This document shows positions 1-8,612 of a stretch of 58,374 bases of DNA, one piece after another. Source of the stretch: Kingella_B sp963529665 (GTDB lineage Bacteria; Pseudomonadota; Gammaproteobacteria; Burkholderiales; Neisseriaceae); contig CAUSAG010000014.1 in NCBI GenBank assembly GCA_963529665.1, forward strand, positions 1-58,374. Reading direction: 5' to 3'. The first letter of the stretch is position 1, and each line of letters starts with the position of its first letter. A program made the position numbers and the translations under genes. The notes beneath the pieces are model-generated. The model searched no databases. It saw only the letters and a program-made list of their open reading frames with translations, and had not been told where the DNA came from.

Positions 1-52
1 CACTGGATTTTGATTCCAGCATGCGAAGGTTCGAATCCTTCCTCCCCAGCCA
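1..52 (+). tRNA. tRNA-Gln (TTG), 5' end outside window
   Basis: This is the 3' part of a tRNA. Bases 3-7 and 15-19 form the anticodon stem and the loop at 8-14 carries TTG at 10-12, which reads the glutamine codon CAA. The T arm with GGTTCGAATCC follows, then an acceptor strand CCTCCCCAG and an encoded CCA at 50-52. The sequence closely resembles tRNA-Gln of other proteobacteria. A tRNA-Gln just before prs is also the order I recall for Neisseria. Confidence 0.9.
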
Positions 53-95
53 AATTAAGCGCGTATAGGCAACTATATGCGCTTAACCCATTTTA

Positions 96-139
96 AGGCA
101 GCCTGAAAACGAGTAAAGCGAGTTCAGCAAAGCTAAAAC
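96..139 (+). repeat. DUS plus GAAGCTAAAAC-type module
   Basis: A DNA uptake sequence (AGGCAGCCTGAAAAC) is followed directly by a GC-poor tail ending in AAAGCTAAAAC. The same composite occurs at least six more times in the window, in both orientations (for example 4858-4918, 5651-5711, 37245-37320 and 49131-49175). Confidence 0.6.
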
Positions 140-174
140 AGCAAAGCCCCAAACAACAAAGGGTTTACGGAAAA

Positions 175-224
175 TTAACAAAAACTAACCCAACGCGCGT
201 ATAATGCCCATCGCTCAATTGAGC
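175..224 (+). promoter_or_regulatory. prs promoter with palindrome at the start site
   Basis: TTAACA at 175-180 and a perfect TATAAT at 200-205 are separated by 19 bases. A perfect 12-base palindrome GCTCAATTGAGC lies at 213-224, where transcription would begin. The -10 element is convincing. The spacer is long, and the operator role of the palindrome is a guess. Confidence 0.5.
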
Positions 225-254
225 AAGCAATCCCAACTGTAAAAAGGAAGCACC

Positions 255-1283
255 ATGTTTCCTACTTCAACCCAAAACCCAACCGCAGGTGAAGAAATGG
301 CTTTTGACAGTTTAATGGTATTCACAGGCAACGCGAATCCCGAATTAGCGCAACGCGTCGCCCGACACTTGGATACACCCTTAGGCAACGCATCCGTAAC
401 CAAATTTTCAGACGGCGAAGTCGCCATTGAGTTGCTGGAAAACGTGCGCGGGCGCGATGTATTTATCTTGCAGCCCACCTGCGCCCCTACCAACGACAAC
501 CTAATGGAAATCCTCACCATGGCCGATGCACTCAAACGCGCATCCGCCGCACGGATTACCGCAGCCATCCCCTATTTCGGCTACGCCCGTCAAGACCGCC
601 GCCCACGCAGCGCGCGCGTGCCCATTTCCGCCAAATTGGTTGCCAATATGCTCGCCACTGCAGGCATAGACCGCGTTTTAACCGTTGATTTGCACGCAGA
701 CCAAATCCAAGGCTTTTTTGATATGCCTGTGGACAACATCTACGCCACCCCCATTTTGACGCACGACGCCTCCAAACAACATTTTGAAAACCTCATCGTG
801 GTGAGCCCCGATATTGGCGGCGTGGTGCGCGCGCGTGCCGTTGCCAAAATGCTCAACTGCGATTTGGCGATTATCGACAAACGCCGCCCCAAAGCCAATG
901 TTGCCGAAGTGATGAACATCATCGGCGATGTTTCAGGCAAAACCTGCCTGATGGTGGACGACATGATTGATACGGCAAACACCTTGTGCAAAGCCGCATC
1001 AGCCTTGAAAGAGCGCGGCGCAGAGCGTGTATTAGCCTATGCCACCCACCCCGTGTTCTCAGGCGCGGCGATTGAGCGCTTAAACTCATCGGATATTGAC
1101 CAAGTAGTTGTAACCGATTCCATCCCACTTTCCGATGCCGCGCGCGCCAGCAACCGCATCCGCCAAGTAAGCATTGCGGGCCTGTTGGCAGAAACCATCC
1201 GCCGCATCAGCAATGAAGAATCGGTTTCGTATTTATTTAATGAAGAATTGGTGCAACCTGGCTCGTTGTTTTTGCCAAGTTGA
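255..1283 (+). CDS. prs: ribose-phosphate pyrophosphokinase
   Basis: The protein makes PRPP from ribose 5-phosphate and ATP in the cytoplasm, the precursor for nucleotides, histidine and NAD. It has 342 residues. The family signatures are clear: the catalytic flexible-loop region YFGYARQDRRPRSARVPISA, the TVDLHADQIQGFF segment, and the PRPP-binding loop LMVDDMIDTANTLCKA. The body aligns closely with the Neisseria enzyme from memory. The ATG at 255 has a good Shine-Dalgarno (AAAAAGGAAG). An in-frame ATG at 297 would give the more usual family N-terminus (MAFDSLMVF), so the first 14 residues could be an extension or a misplaced start. tRNA-Gln lies upstream and rplY downstream. Confidence 0.96.
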   Translation: MFPTSTQNPTAGEEMAFDSLMVFTGNANPELAQRVARHLDTPLGNASVTKFSDGEVAIELLENVRGRDVFILQPTCAPTNDNLMEILTMADALKRASAARITAAIPYFGYARQDRRPRSARVPISAKLVANMLATAGIDRVLTVDLHADQIQGFFDMPVDNIYATPILTHDASKQHFENLIVVSPDIGGVVRARAVAKMLNCDLAIIDKRRPKANVAEVMNIIGDVSGKTCLMVDDMIDTANTLCKAASALKERGAERVLAYATHPVFSGAAIERLNSSDIDQVVVTDSIPLSDAARASNRIRQVSIAGLLAETIRRISNEESVSYLFNEELVQPGSLFLPS

Positions 1284-1290
1284 CGCTTAT

Positions 1291-1357
1291 TGAGGCAGCC
1301 TGAAACGCTTTGAAATGCCGTTTTAGCCACGCTGAAACTCGTTTTCAGGCTGCCTTA
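1291..1357. terminator. DUS inverted pair after prs
   Basis: AGGCAGCCTGAAAC just after the prs stop and GTTTTCAGGCTGCCT about 50 bases later are inverted copies that can pair. The intervening bases include GTTTTAGCCACGCTGAAACTCG, which resembles the DUS-linked module seen elsewhere. A terminator or read-through hairpin is likely but lacks a strong T run. Confidence 0.4.
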
Positions 1358-1453
1358 ATCTTGTTAAACCCTTGGGTTTAACACACCGCAGAGTTGGTCG
1401 CAGCTCGGTAGCGGTTTTTCTTTTTTTTAACTTTATTTTTTTAAGGATTGACA

Positions 1454-2026
1454 ATGTCTATTCAAATTCAAGCAACTGTTCGTGAAACGCAAGGTACGGG
1501 TGCGAGCCGCCGTCTGCGTAAAGAAGGTCAAGTGCCTGCCGTGGTTTACGGCGTGGGCGAAGCGCAAGCGATTGCGGTTGACCACAAACAAATGTTCTAC
1601 GCATTGGAAAAAGAATCTTTCTTTACTCAATTGCTGAAACTGAACATCAACGGCAAAGAGCAAGATGTGATCGTGCGCGATTACCAAATGCACCCTGTTA
1701 AACGCCAAGTGCAACACATTGATTTCCAAGCGGTAAACGTGAACGAGCCTTTGCGTATGCGCATTCCTGTTCACATTGTGAACGCGGAAAAATCCAAAGC
1801 AGTTAAATTGCAAAGCGGTCGTGTGTCTTTGTTGTCCACCGTGGTGGATGTGATTGTTGATCCGAAAAACATTCCTGCTGCGATTGAGCTGAACTGCGAA
1901 AACGTGGAGGCTGGCGACATTTTGCACTTGTCTGATTTGAGCTTCCCCGAAGGCGTGCAAAGCGTGGCTTTGAAACGCAACAGCAACTTGGCGATTGCCA
2001 ATGTGAGCGGCAAAAAAGGCGCGTAA
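1454..2026 (+). CDS. rplY: 50S ribosomal protein L25 (Ctc form)
   Basis: L25 binds 5S rRNA in the central protuberance of the large subunit. The product has 190 residues. It is therefore the long TL5/Ctc type, with an N-terminal 5S-binding domain (the motif GTGASRRLRKEGQVPAVVYG is visible) followed by a C-terminal beta domain. The ATG at 1454 is preceded by AAGGA at 1443-1447; the TTG six bases upstream lacks proper spacing. It follows prs in the same direction, as in Neisseria, and ends at a strong hairpin. Confidence 0.95.
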   Translation: MSIQIQATVRETQGTGASRRLRKEGQVPAVVYGVGEAQAIAVDHKQMFYALEKESFFTQLLKLNINGKEQDVIVRDYQMHPVKRQVQHIDFQAVNVNEPLRMRIPVHIVNAEKSKAVKLQSGRVSLLSTVVDVIVDPKNIPAAIELNCENVEAGDILHLSDLSFPEGVQSVALKRNSNLAIANVSGKKGA

Positions 2027-2051
2027 TTTAACGCTTTAAGCCAAACAACAT

Positions 2052-2097
2052 AAAGGCAGCCTGAAAATCCCATTCGCGGTTTTCAGGCTGCCTTTTT
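2052..2097. terminator. DUS-pair terminator between rplY and the convergent gene
   Basis: AAAGGCAGCCTGAAAA at 2052-2067 and its exact reverse complement at 2080-2095 form a 16-bp stem with a 12-base loop. The stem is followed by T residues. It lies between two convergent genes and could stop transcription from both sides. Confidence 0.7.
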
Positions 2098-2117
2098 ATG
2101 CGCGGACAACGGGCGCG

Positions 2118-2657
2118 TTAGGCTTCGCTGCGCGTGATATTGTTTACTGCCGCGATGGGCTGCGCCTGATTTTCAGGCTGCACGGCAAACACCACGCGCC
2201 TGCGCAAGCGCCGTTGTTGCCGCCATACGTTCCACACCAGCAACACAAGAAATGGCTGGCACAGCGCAACCACAAAATAGCGCAGCTGGCTGGTGCTGAT
2301 AACGTGGGCGTTGCCTTGCAGCGTGTTCAGCAGCGCCCAGCCCCATAGCCATACGGATGGCACGGCAAAAGCCAGTACTATCAACATGGCGCTCACGCGC
2401 GGAATGGTGAAGGCGAGTTGATTGCCGTGGCTGCCGAGCCGTTGCATTTTAAACAGCAGCAAAATAGACAAAATAACCAGCAGCGCCATGCTGCCGTTCA
2501 CCAAAACTTGTATCCAGCCGAACGCGAATTCGGGGGAAATGGGCAAACCATCGCGCGGGGCGGGCGTGGCAGAGGGCAGCAGCGCGCTTTTCACATTCAG
2601 CACAACATTCCACAGCAAATCCAGCATCACAATCCATGCGGCAAGGCGTTTTATCAT
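2118..2657 (-). CDS. putative four-helix inner-membrane protein
   Basis: I do not recognise the family. The 179-residue product has four hydrophobic segments at roughly residues 6-22, 48-68, 88-108 and 126-146. The last is followed by a basic stretch (QQRRLRRR), placing the C-terminus in the cytoplasm. The tail contains a DUS-encoded VQPENQAQP. The start at 2657 has GGAAAT upstream in an acceptable position. The gene is convergent with rplY and stands alone, so the context gives no hint of function. Confidence 0.7.
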   Translation of the reverse strand: MIKRLAAWIVMLDLLWNVVLNVKSALLPSATPAPRDGLPISPEFAFGWIQVLVNGSMALLVILSILLLFKMQRLGSHGNQLAFTIPRVSAMLIVLAFAVPSVWLWGWALLNTLQGNAHVISTSQLRYFVVALCQPFLVLLVWNVWRQQRRLRRRVVFAVQPENQAQPIAAVNNITRSEA

Positions 2658-2880
2658 GTTTATTTCCGTTTTCAGGCTGCCAAAAGGAGGGGCATTCTAG
2701 CATTGTTGGCAAGGGGAAAACAGCGTTAGGCAGCCTGAAAACGGGGCACGGCATGCGGGCAACGGCGTTTTCAGGCTGCCCAAACGGTTGGAAAAGATTG
2801 CGCCGCCCCTGCCCTTTTGCAGATGCAGACAGCCTGAAACATCATTACAATAGCGTTTTTCATTTTTTGAGGACGACAAC

Positions 2881-3888
2881 ATGCCTTTTATCCGCCGCAA
2901 ACCCGATGAACCATCCTTGCCCGTTGGAGACGAAAAATGGGCGCAAGCCACGTTAAAAGACGTGTTGTTCGCCGCCTATCAAGAGCAACGTCGCGCGCGC
3001 TTATGGCGCAATATTTGGCGCGGCGTGTTTGTGTTGATTTTCTTAGCGATTATGGCAGGCTCGCGCGGCGGCAATGGCAATGCGCGCCCCAATGCCGCGG
3101 GCAACAAGTTTGTGAATATGCAAAAGCCGCACACGGCAGTGGTAGAGCTGAAAGGCGTGATTGGCGGCAACGATGAACACGACCAAGTTCAAATTCTGCG
3201 CGAAGGCATGGAAGCGGCGTATAAAAACAGCAATGTGAAAGCGATTTTGCTGCGTGCCAACAGCCCTGGCGGCTCGCCCGTGGTGTCCAATATCGCGTTT
3301 GAAGAAATTCGCCGCATGAAGCGCGAACACGCCAATATTCCTGTTTACGTTGTGGCGGAAGATATGTGCGCTTCAGGCTGCTATTACATCGCTGCGGCGG
3401 CGGATAAGATTTACGCCGACCCATCCAGTCTAATGGGCAGCATTGGTGTGATTGGCAGCAGCTTTGATGTAACCGAGTTGATGCAAAAATTAGGCGTGAA
3501 ACGCCGCGTGCGCATTGCGGGCGACAACAAAGGCATGGGCGACCCGTTCACCCCCGAATCGCCCGCGCAGCAAGAAATTTTCCAGCAAATGCTGAACCAA
3601 GTGCACGCGGAATTCATCAAATCGGTGCGCGATGGGCGCAAGGGCAAGCTGAACGAGCAGGGTTATCCCGATTTGTTTAGCGGGCGCGTGTTCACTGGCA
3701 TTGAAGCGAAAAAAGCAGGCTTGGTGGATGATTTTGGCAATATTTACAGCGTAGCGCGCGATGTGGTGAAAGCGCCCGATTTGGTGGACTACACGCCTGA
3801 GAGCAACGATTTAGCATCGCTGTTGCAACGCGGCTTGGGCGCGAAAGTGCAATTGAAATTGGAAGAATGGTTTAGCCCCAGTTGGTAA
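2881..3888 (+). CDS. sppA: S49 family serine peptidase (SppA-like)
   Basis: This looks like a membrane-bound signal-peptide peptidase of the short, single-domain type (335 residues). A membrane anchor lies at about residues 48-62 (GVFVLIFLAIMAG). The peptidase core carries the glycine-rich LLRANSPGGSPVVS segment and the nucleophile region CASGCYYIAAAADKIYA, with Ser165 as the likely catalytic serine. SSLMGSIGVIGS follows. A GRVFTGIEAKKAGLVDDFG segment near residue 265 is typical of the family. The family degrades signal peptides and membrane-protein fragments on the periplasmic side. The codons for Ser165-Gly-Cys coincide with a partial DUS. The gene is transcribed alone and followed by a strong hairpin. 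Confidence 0.88.
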   Translation: MPFIRRKPDEPSLPVGDEKWAQATLKDVLFAAYQEQRRARLWRNIWRGVFVLIFLAIMAGSRGGNGNARPNAAGNKFVNMQKPHTAVVELKGVIGGNDEHDQVQILREGMEAAYKNSNVKAILLRANSPGGSPVVSNIAFEEIRRMKREHANIPVYVVAEDMCASGCYYIAAAADKIYADPSSLMGSIGVIGSSFDVTELMQKLGVKRRVRIAGDNKGMGDPFTPESPAQQEIFQQMLNQVHAEFIKSVRDGRKGKLNEQGYPDLFSGRVFTGIEAKKAGLVDDFGNIYSVARDVVKAPDLVDYTPESNDLASLLQRGLGAKVQLKLEEWFSPSW

Positions 3889-3896
3889 CGCTATAC

Positions 3897-3940
3897 AAAG
3901 GCAGCCTGAAAACCGATAACCCGTTTTCAGGCTGCCTTTT
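3897..3940 (+). terminator. DUS-pair terminator after the S49 peptidase gene
   Basis: Inverted DUS copies starting at 3897 and 3923 form a 17-bp stem with a short loop, ending in TTTT. The hairpin lies 9 bases after the stop codon. Confidence 0.7.
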
Positions 3941-4106
3941 GCTTACTGTTTTTAACTCTCTCTATCGTAATCTTAAAAAATAGAAACCATAGCTCCAGCC
4001 ATATTGTGTAAAAATTTTCACGTCGTAACGAGATGCCCTGCGCCATGCAGCATAACAACGCATCTGTGCGGCGTGTTTATTTTGATAATTCTACAAAGGA
4101 ATTTCC

Positions 4107-4790
4107 ATGAACGCTAAACTTCTTCCCCTGCTGTGCGCCCTTGCGCTTGCCGCTTGCAACAACGCGCCACAATCTACGCCCGAAGCCGCTTCCACCGCCG
4201 CGTCTGCCATGACCAGCCAGCCAAACATGACCAGCATGGCAAGCGACGCCATGCAAAGCACAGGCAATTGGGTGTCTACCGACAGCCAAGTGCACTTCAC
4301 CAGCAACAAAACCAATAAGCAAAACAAAACCATCACCGAAGAATCATCCTTTGCCACTTCGTCTGCCCAGCTTTCCGCCGATGGCGCATTTGCCATGAGC
4401 ATTGACCTTGCCAGCGTGAAAACCAATATTGACCTGCGCGATGAACGCTTGCGCGATTGGGTGTTTGAAGTGACAAAATTCCCCAAAGCCGAAATCAGCG
4501 GCAAGATTGACATGAATGCCATCGGCAGCCTGAAAACAGGCGACAGCCTGCAATTGAAACAACCGCTCACGCTGGATATTCACGGCAACAAGCTGGATAT
4601 TGACGCGCAATTAACGCTCAAACGCAGCGCCGATAACAGCATCAGCGTGGAAACTGCCGAGCCTGTTATGCTGGATGTGAAAAAAATGGGCATGAGCGAA
4701 GGCGTAGCAAAATTGGTGGAAGTGATGGCGCTGGCATCCATCAACGAGCAAATCCCCGTTACCTTCAAAGGCACGTTTACGCGCCAATAA
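4107..4790 (+). CDS. YceI-like domain lipoprotein
   Basis: The 227-residue product begins with a lipoprotein signal (LALAACNN, lipid Cys17), followed by a Ser/Ala/Met-rich linker to about residue 50. The rest resembles the YceI lipid-binding beta-barrel family: W-x-S-T-D-S-x-V-H-F near the start of the domain, then SIDLASVKTNIDLRDERLRDWVFEV and FPKAEISGKI. It is probably anchored in a membrane facing the periplasm and may bind a lipid or isoprenoid. It has no operon partner. A DUS inside the gene encodes IGSLKTGD. Confidence 0.8.
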   Translation: MNAKLLPLLCALALAACNNAPQSTPEAASTAASAMTSQPNMTSMASDAMQSTGNWVSTDSQVHFTSNKTNKQNKTITEESSFATSSAQLSADGAFAMSIDLASVKTNIDLRDERLRDWVFEVTKFPKAEISGKIDMNAIGSLKTGDSLQLKQPLTLDIHGNKLDIDAQLTLKRSADNSISVETAEPVMLDVKKMGMSEGVAKLVEVMALASINEQIPVTFKGTFTRQ

Positions 4791-4807
4791 ACGCGGGCAT
4801 CAATAGC

Positions 4808-4850
4808 AAAACCATCCGCAGCCGAGCAACTGGCTGGCGGATGGTTTTTT
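4808..4850 (+). terminator. Rho-independent terminator of the YceI-like gene
   Basis: AAACCATCCGC plus AGCC pairs with GGCT and GCGGATGGTTT across an eight-base loop with a single bulge, followed by a T run at 4845-4851. Unlike most terminators here it is not made of DUS copies. Confidence 0.85.
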
Positions 4851-4857
4851 TGCTTGC

Positions 4858-4918
4858 GGCAGCCTGAAAGCGAGTTTACGAGCTTCTGCGAAGCTAAAAC
4901 TAACTTTCAGGCTGCCTT
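4858..4918. repeat. DUS - GAAGCTAAAAC module - inverted DUS
   Basis: A 61-base unit with a DUS at each end in inverted orientation and a middle containing GCGAAGCTAAAAC. A nearly identical copy (one or two differences) lies at 5651-5711. The 302-base gap 4791-5092 otherwise holds the terminator above, a degenerate DUS near 5030 and a further DUS-module copy at 5055-5084. I see no gene in it. Confidence 0.75.
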
Positions 4919-5092
4919 TGTTGCATGCAAGTTTGGTTTTAGAACCGCATGGATTTGGGGAACAGCGAAACAGGTTTACATAGCCGCACGCTGCGCGGGC
5001 AAAGGTTAAACACGGCAGCGGAAAAGGTTTTCAGACTGCCTTGATAACGCGCAAAGGCAGCCTGAAAACGAGCAAAGCTAAAACGCCGCGCA

Positions 5093-5554
5093 TCACATCC
5101 GCGACACCATTACCCCCGCGCCAACCGCAGCGGCTTGTTGGTAAAACGCGCATAGCTCGGCAAACCGCTCTTGGCAGCGCTCGCGCATTGCGGCGGCATC
5201 ATCTTGACTGTCGCGTTGCATTGCTGCGGCGTGTTGCGCCAGCAGCGCGTTTATATCTGCGTGCAGCAGCGCGCTGGCGATTTCTGCCACCCGCGCGGCA
5301 GGCGTGGCGAAAATGGACGCGTCAAACGCATCGTCTTCGTCGTCTGCGCCCAAAAGCTCGCTGCCGATAACGGCTTCGCTGAACACATTGCCCGCGATAA
5401 AATCGTCTGCGCCTGTTAGGGCGCGATGCAGCAGCAGGCTGTCGGTTTCCAAGCAGTATTCGGCGAATACGGTGTCGCTCTCGCCATCGCCATCGCGGAT
5501 AACGGCGGCGATGTAGTCGGCAGGATAGGCGGTGTAGTTAGCGATGATGCTCAT
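5093..5554 (-). CDS. DUF1877 (YfbM-like) family protein
   Basis: The 153-residue product starts MSIIANYTAYPADYI. The start at 5554 is supported by an upstream AAGGAAACACC. The layout resembles DUF1877/YfbM proteins: a short N-terminal strand, a LHRALTG segment, an acidic VIGSELLGADDEDD stretch, then TPAARVAEIASALL and helices. That family has no established function. No signal peptide or membrane segment is present, so it should be cytoplasmic. Family assignment is from pattern memory only. Confidence 0.65.
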   Translation of the reverse strand: MSIIANYTAYPADYIAAVIRDGDGESDTVFAEYCLETDSLLLHRALTGADDFIAGNVFSEAVIGSELLGADDEDDAFDASIFATPAARVAEIASALLHADINALLAQHAAAMQRDSQDDAAAMRERCQERFAELCAFYQQAAAVGAGVMVSRM

Positions 5555-5650
5555 GGTGTTTCCTTGCTTTGGATTGGGGGTTGAATGCAGTTGTCGTTTC
5601 ACCCAAACGTGTAAATGCGTTTTCAGGCTGCCCTGTATTTCATCAACAAA

Positions 5651-5711
5651 AGGCAGCCTGAAAGCGAGTTTACGAGCTTCTGCGAAGCTAAAACCAACTT
5701 TCAGGCTGCCT
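5651..5711. repeat. second copy of the DUS - GAAGCTAAAAC module
   Basis: This is almost identical to 4858-4918. It lies directly after the end of aspC, where it can also act as a hairpin terminator on the minus strand. Confidence 0.75.
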
Positions 5712-5721
5712 CAACCGTGTT

Positions 5722-6915
5722 CTACAACACCTTCACAATACACTCGCACAAATAACGAATATTCGCCTCGGTAATCCCCGCCACGTTAATCCGCCCGCTG
5801 CGCACGGCGTAGATGGCGAATTCGTCGCGCAGTCTGTCCACCTGCTCGGCAGTCAAACCGCTGAACGAGAACATGCCGTTTTGGCGCACGATAAAGCCGA
5901 AATCTTGTTTTGCGCCGTATTCTTGCAGCAAGTCCACAAATTTTTGCCGCATGGTTTTGATGCGCGCGCGCATTTCGTCTAATTCGGCAATCCATTGCGC
6001 TTTAAGCTCGGCATCGTTGAGCACCATCGCCACCGTTGCCGCGCCGTGCGATGCGGGGTTGGAATACAGGCGGCGGATAATGGTTTTGACTTGGCTGAAC
6101 GCGCGCGCGGCGGTGTCGGCATCGTTTGCCACCAGCGTGAACGCGCCGACGCGCTCGTTATACAAACCGAAATTTTTGGAATACGAGCTGGCAATCAGCA
6201 CTTCGCGGTTGTGTTGCAAAAAGGTGCGCAAGCCTTGCGCGTCTTCGTCCAAGCCGTTGGCAAAGCCTTGGTAGGCGAAGTCAAACAGCGGCAGCCAGCC
6301 TTTTTCGGCGGCCATTTTTGCCAGCGTTTGCCATTGCTCGGGCGTGGGGTCTATGCCTGTTGGGTTGTGGCAGCAGCCGTGCAGCAATACCACGTCGCCT
6401 TTTTGCGCCTGCGCCAAATTGGCAAGCATGCCGTCCCAATCCAAGCCATGCGCGGCGGGGTCGTAATAGCGGTAATCGCGGATGTTGATGCCAACGGCGT
6501 TGAAAATGGCGTTGTGGTTGGGCCAGGTGGGCGCGGAAATCCACACGTTTTGCGCGGCGGTGTGTTGCTTGATGAATTCTGCCGCCACGCGCAATGCGCC
6601 TGTGCCGCCCAAGCTCTGCGCGGTTTTGGCGCGTTGGCTGGCGATGATTTCGTGTTCCGCGCCAAACAGCAAAACTTGCGTTGCTGCGTTGTATGCTGCC
6701 ACGCCGTCAATGCCAAGGTAGTTTTTGGTGTCTTCGCTGGCGAGCAGGCGCGTTTCGGCGGTTTTTACGGCGCGCAAGATGGGGGTTTGCCCGCTGGCGT
6801 CTTTATACACGCCAATGCCTAGATTAACTTTTTGCGGGCGGGTTTCGGCTTTGAAGGCTTCGCCCAAGCCAAGAATTGGGTCGGCTGGGGCAGCCTGAAT
6901 GTGGTCAAAAAACAT
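5722..6915 (-). CDS. aspC: aspartate aminotransferase (class I aromatic/aspartate type)
   Basis: A PLP-dependent transaminase interconverting aspartate and oxaloacetate, probably with some activity on aromatic amino acids. The 397-residue length is normal. The PLP-lysine motif SYSKNFGLYNERVGA is closer to AspC than TyrB as I remember them. HGCCHNPTGIDP and GLGIGVYKD-like segments are also present, as is the C-terminal GRINVAG. The start at 6915 (MFFDHIQAAPADPIL) has AAAGGAAACC upstream. The META-domain lipoprotein gene ends 25 bases upstream in the same direction, so the two are probably co-transcribed. Confidence 0.92.
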   Translation of the reverse strand: MFFDHIQAAPADPILGLGEAFKAETRPQKVNLGIGVYKDASGQTPILRAVKTAETRLLASEDTKNYLGIDGVAAYNAATQVLLFGAEHEIIASQRAKTAQSLGGTGALRVAAEFIKQHTAAQNVWISAPTWPNHNAIFNAVGINIRDYRYYDPAAHGLDWDGMLANLAQAQKGDVVLLHGCCHNPTGIDPTPEQWQTLAKMAAEKGWLPLFDFAYQGFANGLDEDAQGLRTFLQHNREVLIASSYSKNFGLYNERVGAFTLVANDADTAARAFSQVKTIIRRLYSNPASHGAATVAMVLNDAELKAQWIAELDEMRARIKTMRQKFVDLLQEYGAKQDFGFIVRQNGMFSFSGLTAEQVDRLRDEFAIYAVRSGRINVAGITEANIRYLCECIVKVL

Positions 6916-6940
6916 GATGGTTTCCTTTGTGTTGGCAAGA

Positions 6941-7366
6941 TTATTGCGCGGGTTCAAATTTCATTTGCACGCCGTTTTTGCCGCGCAAAATCAGGGTTTT
7001 GCCGTTTAATTCGTAGTGCGTTAAATGTTCAATGGCTTCGGAGAATGCGTTTTCCAGCGGCATCGCGCCTTCGCAATACATTAGGGTGGACATCGCTACA
7101 CCTGTTTTCAGGCTGCCTTTGGCATCAGTTTGCGCTTCAAAATTGATGTGGTTGCAGCCCATATAGGCGTGGGCTTGCGGCAGGTTTGTCCAATCCATTT
7201 TCGCTTCGGCGGGAATCGCGCCTTTGTAGCCGCTCAATTCGGTCAAATGCCACACTTGCTTGACAGATGCAGAAGCATTCGCCGCGTTGGCGTTAGTCTG
7301 CGCGGTGCTGTTGCAGGCGGCAAGCATCAAACTGGCGCTGAGCAGGCAAATGGTTTTGTTAAACAT
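6941..7366 (-). CDS. META-domain (HslJ-like) lipoprotein
   Basis: The 141-residue product has a lipobox LMLAACNS (Cys18) and an Ala/Asn-rich linker. It then carries a single META-type domain: VWHLTEL near residue 40, AYMGCNHINFE, MSTLMYCEGAMPLENAFSEAI and LRGKNGVQMKFEP. These match the strand pattern and the conserved GCN and CxGA..LE elements of HslJ/META proteins. It is likely a membrane-anchored periplasmic protein of unknown role. AAGGAGAATCATC precedes the ATG. It lies just upstream of aspC. Confidence 0.82.
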   Translation of the reverse strand: MFNKTICLLSASLMLAACNSTAQTNANAANASASVKQVWHLTELSGYKGAIPAEAKMDWTNLPQAHAYMGCNHINFEAQTDAKGSLKTGVAMSTLMYCEGAMPLENAFSEAIEHLTHYELNGKTLILRGKNGVQMKFEPAQ

Positions 7367-7533
7367 GATGATTCTCCTTGTTAGAACGTGGTAATGCCTT
7401 TGCCAAACGCGTTTTCAGGCTGCCTGAAACAACGTGAAACGAATTAGGCAGAAGGCGCAAAACGCACGGTTTGCAAAATGTGAACCAATCTTTGCAGCGC
7501 GTGCAAAAGGGTTGGTGCAAAACAGGGCTGTTT

Positions 7534-8490
7534 TCAGGCTGCCTGAACGGCTGGTTTACCGCCATGCGCCCGATGCCATGCTTGGGCATCGTGAACATCT
7601 TGCGCAATTTGCGCTTGCAAGGCGGCGATGCTGTCAAACTTGGCTTCATCGCGCAGCTTGTGCAAAAAGGTTACTTGAATGCGCTCGCCATAAAGGCAGC
7701 CTGAAAAATTCAAAAGATGCACCTCCAACTTGGCTTCTGGCGTGCGCGACACGGTGGGATTGGTGCCAAACGATGCCACGCCGTCGCATTCGCCAAAGCT
7801 GCCTGCCGCGCGCACCACAAACACGCCTTCCAGCGGATAGCGATGCGCGGGCAAATGCACATTGGCAGTGGGGCAGCCAATGGTGCGCCCCAGTTTTTTG
7901 CCGTGTTTAACGTGTCCGCTTAATGTGTAAGGATGCCCGAGCATTTGGTTGGCAGCGGCAACATCGCCCAATTGCAAGGCTTGGCGGATGGCGGTGCTGC
8001 TGGCGCGCTCGCCCGCAATCAAAATGCTGGGCGTGCGTTCGGTTTCAAAATCGCTTTGCGCGGCAAGCAGGCTGAAATCGCCGCCGCGCGCCTTGCCAAA
8101 GCGAAAATCGTCGCCAATCAATAAATAACGCGTGTTGAGCTGCTCGCGCAAAATGGTTTGGATAAATTGCTCGGCGCTTTGCGCAGCAAATTGCGAATTA
8201 AACCGCTGCACCCACACGCTGTTTACGCTGCCGGTTTGTTGCAAAAGCTGGATTTTATCGCGCAACGGCGTGATGCGTTGCGGCAAAGGACGGCTGGCTT
8301 GGCGGCTAAAAAATTCGTTGGGCTGGGGTTCAAAAATCATGGCAACGCTGTGCAACTGGCGCACCTGGGCTTCGCTGGCAAGGCGTTGCAAAATATGGCG
8401 GTGTCCCGTGTGCACACCATCAAAATTGCCGATGGTAACGGCGCTGGGCGGCAATGATGCTGGGAGTTTAGATCCAAACCAGATATTCAT
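7534..8490 (-). CDS. ribF: bifunctional riboflavin kinase / FAD synthetase
   Basis: This cytoplasmic enzyme phosphorylates riboflavin to FMN and adenylates FMN to FAD. The 318-residue protein has the N-terminal nucleotidyltransferase domain, with TIGNFDGVHTGHRHIL at residues 20-36 and LIGDDFRFGKARGGD. The C-terminal kinase domain has HGKKLGRTIGCPTANVHLP and YGERIQVTFLHKLRDEAKF. A DUS near the 3' end encodes NFSGCLYGE. No FMN riboswitch is visible upstream; the gap to the divergent permease gene is short. Flavin supply matters to NosR/ApbE in this window, but no linkage is implied. Confidence 0.95.
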   Translation of the reverse strand: MNIWFGSKLPASLPPSAVTIGNFDGVHTGHRHILQRLASEAQVRQLHSVAMIFEPQPNEFFSRQASRPLPQRITPLRDKIQLLQQTGSVNSVWVQRFNSQFAAQSAEQFIQTILREQLNTRYLLIGDDFRFGKARGGDFSLLAAQSDFETERTPSILIAGERASSTAIRQALQLGDVAAANQMLGHPYTLSGHVKHGKKLGRTIGCPTANVHLPAHRYPLEGVFVVRAAGSFGECDGVASFGTNPTVSRTPEAKLEVHLLNFSGCLYGERIQVTFLHKLRDEAKFDSIAALQAQIAQDVHDAQAWHRAHGGKPAVQAA

Positions 8491-8612
8491 AGTTAATTTA
8501 GGTTAAAAAAAGACAGAATTGTAAGGCAGTTAATGGGGTTTGTGGATGCTTGCTAACAAGTTTTCAGGTAAAATCACGCGTTTTTTACGTTGTTTGTATT
8601 GGCTGGTTTTTT

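Noticed and set aside
8491..8612. FMN riboswitch upstream of ribF
   Set aside because: The gap is only about 120 bases and none of the conserved RFN stems can be recognised.
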